From Chitinophagaceae bacterium (GTDB taxonomy: Bacteria; Bacteroidota; Bacteroidia; Chitinophagales; Chitinophagaceae): a stretch of 55,601 nucleotides of DNA. A program made the position numbers and the translations under genes. Shown one piece after another: positions 52,372 through 55,601 of the stretch. The stretch is from the NCBI GenBank assembly GCA_947454155.1, contig CANGIT010000019.1, forward strand, positions 1 to 55,601, written 5' to 3'. The notes beneath the pieces are model-generated. The model did not search any database. It saw only the letters and a list, made by a program, of their open reading frames with translations, and was not told the origin of the DNA. The first letter of the stretch is position 1. Each line of letters starts with the position of its first letter.

Positions 52372-52617
52372 CTATTTCAAAGAGACATGAACCATCAGAA
52401 TAAAACAAAAAAGCAAACCCAGCCACATCATCAATACTACCATACATCCCGAACTGGTTCTGTTGTACACCCTGTTATACAAAGCTTTTTTAGGATTCGT
52501 GATCCAGCCCATTCCGCAAGGCGCCTTAAAACCAAGACTGTGCCTGATGAGTCGCTTGACTGAAGTTCTTGCGGCGATTCGTTTGTTGAGATTGGGTATT
52601 CGAAATCCGAATTTCAT
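52372..52617 (-). CDS. Small conserved Bacteroidota protein with C-terminal membrane helix
   Basis: 81 residues. A strongly basic N-terminal part (KFGFRIPNLNKRIAARTSVK RLIRHSLGFKAPCGMGWITN PKKALYNRVYNRTS) is followed by a membrane helix (about 57-78). I recall very similar N-terminal sequences as short hypothetical proteins in many Bacteroidota, some near mobile or phage genes; the function is unknown. It is convergent with the DUF1287 gene, 19 bp away. Confidence 0.65.
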   Translation of the reverse strand: MKFGFRIPNLNKRIAARTSVKRLIRHSLGFKAPCGMGWITNPKKALYNRVYNRTSSGCMVVLMMWLGLLFCFILMVHVSLK

Positions 52618-52835
52618 GCAAGAAAGATAGTTTATATTTTTTTAGAGTTTAATTCTTAGTCCTATTTTCGGTTCGAATCAATATTTACAATGCTTGAGTA
52701 CATGAGCCAACCAAATGAAATTGAAATAACCGGATGTCTATAAGGTGCAATGAAGGAGGACTGGCAGAACGAGCAGAATGAATGGGTCTGCAATATATTT
52801 TGGTTACAGGATCAACACTTTATCAATTAAAAACA

Positions 52836-53480
52836 ATGACAATTACCGCATCAGATTTAAAAAGAAAACTGAAGAACAGAGAAGTTACAGAGACCCTGGC
52901 TATCCGTTTACACCGGGCCATCAGCTGGCTGAAATGCGCCGAAGAAAACGAGAAAAATCTTGATTTACAGTTTGCAGGACTTTGGATCAGTTTCAACGCC
53001 TGTTATGCAATAGAAGATCGCGCCGACGGCTCACTGACTGAGCGGGAGTTGTTTGGAGATTTTATCCGTAAACTGGTGGCCTGCGATTTAGAAGGACAGT
53101 TTTTTCAGTTATTATGGAAAAAGTTTTCCGGACCTGTTCGTATGCTTATTGAAAATGAATATGTGTACAAGCCTTTCTGGGACTTTCAACGCGGACAAAT
53201 CAAAGAATGGAAAAAGCTGCACCAGCGCTCCATCGACGAATCGAAGCAGTTTCTTTCCGTGGGTAACGTGGAAGGTTTGCTTGAGGTGGTGCTCGACCGA
53301 CTGTATGTATTACGCAATCAAATGTTGCATGGCGGAGCTACATACAAAAGCAAAGTCAACCGCAGTCAGCTGCGTGATGGTTGCAATATGCTGAAACTGA
53401 TGGTGCCGCTTACCATTTCACTTATGCTATTGAATGAAAAAACAGACTGGGGAAAGATACACTATCCGGTGGTGGGTTGA
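52836..53480 (+). CDS. HEPN-like protein, putative RNase
   Basis: 214 residues from ATG 52836 (MTITASDLKRKLKNREVTET). All-helical. A helix with LDLQFAGLWISFNACYAIED and a later VLRNQMLHGG, giving the R-x4-H motif (Arg160, His165) that forms the HEPN RNase site, resemble Apea-like HEPN proteins. HEPN domains act in toxin-antitoxin, abortive infection and RNA processing. No nucleotidyltransferase or other antitoxin gene is adjacent. Upstream codons (52782-52835) do not look coding. Confidence 0.75.
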   Translation: MTITASDLKRKLKNREVTETLAIRLHRAISWLKCAEENEKNLDLQFAGLWISFNACYAIEDRADGSLTERELFGDFIRKLVACDLEGQFFQLLWKKFSGPVRMLIENEYVYKPFWDFQRGQIKEWKKLHQRSIDESKQFLSVGNVEGLLEVVLDRLYVLRNQMLHGGATYKSKVNRSQLRDGCNMLKLMVPLTISLMLLNEKTDWGKIHYPVVG

Positions 53481-54093
53481 TGCATCAAGTTTTTCAAAAC
53501 AATAGTGTTGTTATTCGTTTACTGACTGAATAGTTTAAAAAATTGTATTGCGCTTTCATGGAAAGGTCCTGAGAAAGGAAATTTCATTGCTTCGTTAAAT
53601 GATTAAAAGTCTGCAGTGTTAGAAACTTGCAATGAGCTGAGTTTTGTTGAATAAAAAAGGTTGAGGAAGGGGTTGAGTGGTGTGGGGCGAAAAGTTAACG
53701 ATGTCAACTCCTGCAAAAGAAAATAACGTTTATGCGTAAACGTTAAATTTTGATGTGTGCTGCGTTTCAGAAAATTTATATTTTTTCTTCAACCTGATTT
53801 GAACGCATGAAAGAACTTCAATTTTAGCAATTGTCGCCGAGATGTTGCATAGGATCCTAAATGGATATATACTGATTCCTCGGAAACCCTTGTCTTTATT
53901 GCTTTTACGAAGATAATAAATTTTCAGAAAAACAAAATTATTTTTTGTGCAAATGGGTGCGGATGAGTGCAAATAAAAGTGTAAGCGTTTGCGTTAGTTT
54001 GCAGGATAATTCATGTGGATATATCTTCAAATGAGATTTATTGAATTGAAAACGAGACAATTTTTTCCAGCTGTTTATAACCCTTTAGAGCTG
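53481..54093. other. 613-bp gene-free region with operator-like sequences
   Basis: It lies between the end of the HEPN gene and the end of a leftward gene, so no promoter of a known gene is expected. It contains a perfect inverted repeat TAACGTTTA-TGCG-TAAACGTTA (53724-53745), three 10-bp direct repeats beginning GTGC (53947-53976), TAAGCGTTTGCGTTA (53982-53996, similar to LacI-family operators), and a minus-strand -7 box TAATTTTG (53933-53940). No credible ORF was found. It may be the remains of a lost gene. Confidence 0.5.
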
Positions 54094-54540
54094 TTATTCT
54101 AAAATAACTGCAGGAACAGTTTTATCAAACTGATTATTATTGGTGGTGTATTGAAATGTACCTATTTGTCTTACACATTTTTGTGATACTTCTATTTTTT
54201 GATCATCATAATATGTTACACCATTATTATTTAGAAGCAGAATAACAACTTCGTTTTCGACATCATAATCGAGATAGGATTCACCGTCAGGATGTTTTTT
54301 TTCGGTATAATATCTTAAGTTTCCCAATGCCATATTTGGCTTTATTACTTGGAAAATTTCTATTTCTGATGATTTGTTTTTTGAAGTAGTTGTAAGACAA
54401 TCGCCCTTCTTAGGAAATTTAGTAAATCCAAGAATACCATTATCCATTGGCTTGCTTGCTGATGCAATAATATTTACTACTAAAATTGTAGTCAAAATTC
54501 CGGCAACAAAGCCACCAATAAAAATTAAAAAATTCTTCAT
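54094..54540 (-). CDS. Hypothetical protein with N-terminal membrane helix
   Basis: 148 residues. One membrane segment (about 4-28, FLIFIGGFVAGILTTILVVN), then a soluble domain with beta-strand pattern (IEIFQVIKPNMALGNLRYY; EVVILLLNNNGVTYYDDQKI) that would be periplasmic. No recognised domain. It is AT-rich compared with the left part of the window. It lies 21 nt behind the TIKI/ChaN-like gene on the same strand, so the two probably form an operon. Confidence 0.65.
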   Translation of the reverse strand: MKNFLIFIGGFVAGILTTILVVNIIASASKPMDNGILGFTKFPKKGDCLTTTSKNKSSEIEIFQVIKPNMALGNLRYYTEKKHPDGESYLDYDVENEVVILLLNNNGVTYYDDQKIEVSQKCVRQIGTFQYTTNNNQFDKTVPAVILE

Positions 54541-54561
54541 GTTTTTTATCTTTTAAATCTT

Positions 54562-55194
54562 TTACTCATAAAAATTCCAATTAAGTTTTATTTCTTCGCT
54601 TTTTTGAAACAGTTCAGTTTTATCAATAATTGACTTTCTATGAGCTACTCCACACATAAATATTGCAGTGTTGAAGGAATTGTTTTTGGAAAATGAATAA
54701 ATGTTATTAAGCATTGAGTTTTCATATTTATCCATGCTATCATTAAATTCTATTTCAATTTCGTTGTAATTAAATTCGCTACTTTCAAATTTTCTCATTT
54801 CTTCCTGAAGTTTTATACTCTCAATGCTATTAAGGAATCTAAAACCATCATTATTAACCTTTACATTGTAATTATCAATTAATCTTCGATGGAGAGAGTT
54901 GTTTTCAAAGAATTTGAACTTATTTTCAAAACTATCATTCAATCCACTTTCAAGAACCGGAACATAAACAAATGAATTGATTTGACTGTATAGTTGAATT
55001 GCTTTTATTTCAAGCTTTTTGTGGTAAACTTCGAAATTTTCAAATAGCTGTTTTTCGTATTCTGAATAATTCGATTCTAATGCCTCTAAGAAAATTACTT
55101 CTGGACAAATTTCTTTAATAATCTTACATAATTCTTCTGCATTACAATTGCCAATCTCATCATGCATCGTACTGATTAAAGTTATAGCTCTCAT
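54562..55194 (-). CDS. TIKI/ChaN-superfamily-like protein, unknown function
   Basis: 210 residues. The N-terminal ITLISTMHDEIGNCNAEELC KIIKEICPEVIFLEA, and the late FNTAIFMCGVAHRKSIIDK, resemble the paired core strands of the EreA/ChaN/TraB/TIKI fold (x-x-T-x-H ... P-E-V-x-x-L-E ... G-x-x-H). The middle (45-165) is helical and variable. No signal peptide, so it is cytoplasmic. Its action (esterase, haem binding, peptidase) cannot be told. It is AT-rich and Asn/Glu-rich, suggesting acquisition with the downstream gene. Confidence 0.6.
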   Translation of the reverse strand: MRAITLISTMHDEIGNCNAEELCKIIKEICPEVIFLEALESNYSEYEKQLFENFEVYHKKLEIKAIQLYSQINSFVYVPVLESGLNDSFENKFKFFENNSLHRRLIDNYNVKVNNDGFRFLNSIESIKLQEEMRKFESSEFNYNEIEIEFNDSMDKYENSMLNNIYSFSKNNSFNTAIFMCGVAHRKSIIDKTELFQKSEEIKLNWNFYE

Positions 55195-55434
55195 GTTTTA
55201 AATACATGTTTTAGTTTTTGAATGATGATGAGTGTGCAAAGCAATATGTTGTAAAACTAAATACACCTACTTTCCCAAATATAACAAAAACGCAACCTCA
55301 AATTTTTTCATCATCCGAAAATTTGATAGTCGTGTCGAATGAGCAATCATTCGTAAGATGTTTGATGATAATTGTACATTTTCGCCAGATGCAGCTTCTT
55401 TTGCTTCTGTTTTTTATTTTGAAGATTTAAAACG
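55195..55434. other. AT-rich spacer
   Basis: Low-GC DNA upstream of the leftward TIKI/ChaN-like gene. No convincing gene or promoter box was found. Confidence 0.4.
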
Positions 55435-55575
55435 CTACCCTACCTTCATATCCACATCAAGATTCACACAAAGTGAAACCAACCGAGTCGCGAGACCGCG
55501 GTGGTAAAATGATGAGGGCCTGCAGCCACAATAAAGCGCAACTTCTCCCCTTCTTATTTTTCTTGGTGTATACAT
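55435..55575 (-). repeat. Probable dispersed structured element (46-codon pseudo-ORF)
   Basis: A GC-richer island in AT-rich DNA. The minus strand reads MYTPRKIRRGEVALYCGCRP and on to a TAG at 55435, a sequence resembling short hypothetical ORFs that I recall repeated in Bacteroidota genomes. At 55478-55505 the plus strand forms a hairpin: ACCA-CCG with CGG-TGGT (one bulged A), an internal loop, then GTC-GCGA-GAC with a GNRA-type tetraloop. CACAAAGTG (55467-55475, CAC/GTG arms) and GGCCTGCAGCC (55517-55527) are smaller hairpins beside it. It is more likely a repetitive RNA/DNA element than a protein. Confidence 0.4.
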
Positions 55576-55601
55576 TTTTAACCTTTAAAATTTATACATC
55601 A

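Noticed and set aside
52660..52690. tRNA T-loop (GGTTCGAATCA)
   Set aside because: The flanking bases do not form a T-stem or acceptor stem, and no D or anticodon arm lies upstream.
53730..53972. 80-residue minus-strand ORF in the gene-free gap
   Set aside because: Composition is like random AT-rich translation and it runs over the operator-like repeats; no known domain.
55218..55430. 70-residue plus-strand ORF near the right end
   Set aside because: No ribosome-binding site, random composition with a terminal hydrophobic run, opposite to the neighbouring genes.

Overview
The window is a stretch of chromosome from a member of the Bacteroidota, most likely family Chitinophagaceae (the family is an inference). 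Signs seen directly: type IX secretion (T9SS) C-terminal sorting domains, -7 promoter elements of the TAnnTTTG type, a TonB-receptor-like outer-membrane barrel with a carboxypeptidase-regulatory domain, GH97/GH28/GH3 glycosidases, B12-dependent methionine synthase split over two genes, and ribosomal protein THX next to HU. GC content is moderate. No rRNA, tRNA, IS element, prophage or CRISPR array was found.

Layout. 1-380 is gene-free and carries a 43-bp direct repeat. 381-3849: nitroreductase, rmuC, a 47-residue small ORF, a WYL regulator. 3945-15799: carbohydrate and envelope genes (GH3, amino-acid permease, orphan lipoprotein, outer-membrane barrel, purT, GH28, T9SS cargo). 16342-20084: split metH behind a long structured leader. 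20239-24449: GH97, exonuclease III, DUF4286, a tiny secreted ORF, HU, THX. 24502-27875: pdxH, a coiled-coil protein, and an ECF sigma factor overlapping a membrane/beta-barrel partner. 28060-32883: cysS, alkA-like glycosylase, fRMsr, recX, dnaN. 33037-42624: T9SS cargo, kdsB, PhnA-like protein, amidohydrolase, secreted protein, ligA, a NUMOD4/HNH-like protein, DUF2461. 43131-50218: a phenylacetate cluster (paaR, paaE, paaABCD, an MgtC-like gene, paaG, paaI, paaY). 50228-55601 is accessory: two putative peptidoglycan-active enzymes (DUF5715, DUF1287), small membrane proteins, a solitary HEPN-type protein, a TIKI/ChaN-like protein and gene-poor DNA with operator-like and repeat elements.

How the genes fit together. 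The paa genes encode the multicomponent phenylacetyl-CoA epoxidase (PaaABC(E), with PaaD for maturation), the ring-oxepin isomerase PaaG, the thioesterase PaaI and the PaaY thioesterase/carbonic-anhydrase-like protein. A TetR-type PaaR precedes them, and similar operator-like sites lie before paaR and before paaA. Ring cleavage (paaZ), the beta-oxidation steps and the ligase paaK are not here, so they must be elsewhere. The glycosidases stand alone without susC/susD pairs.

Most interesting, beyond the ordinary genes: (1) heptanucleotide arrays of CTGGnnn type that begin 1-2 nt after the stop codons of two unrelated genes (paaE, GH97) and in their reading direction, plus an AAACnnn heptad array in front of the second metH gene; (2) a probable ~220-nt structured RNA at 42644-42862 (minus strand) with its own promoter-like box and terminator; (3) a ~215-nt leader before split metH with two strong hairpins and no SAM or B12 riboswitch motif that I recognise; (4) an MgtC-like membrane protein embedded in the paa operon; (5) a sigma factor partner with an inner-membrane helix joined by a long linker to an outer-membrane barrel; (6) a palindrome family at 1-146 and 30288-30489; (7) a structured, probably dispersed element at the right end.
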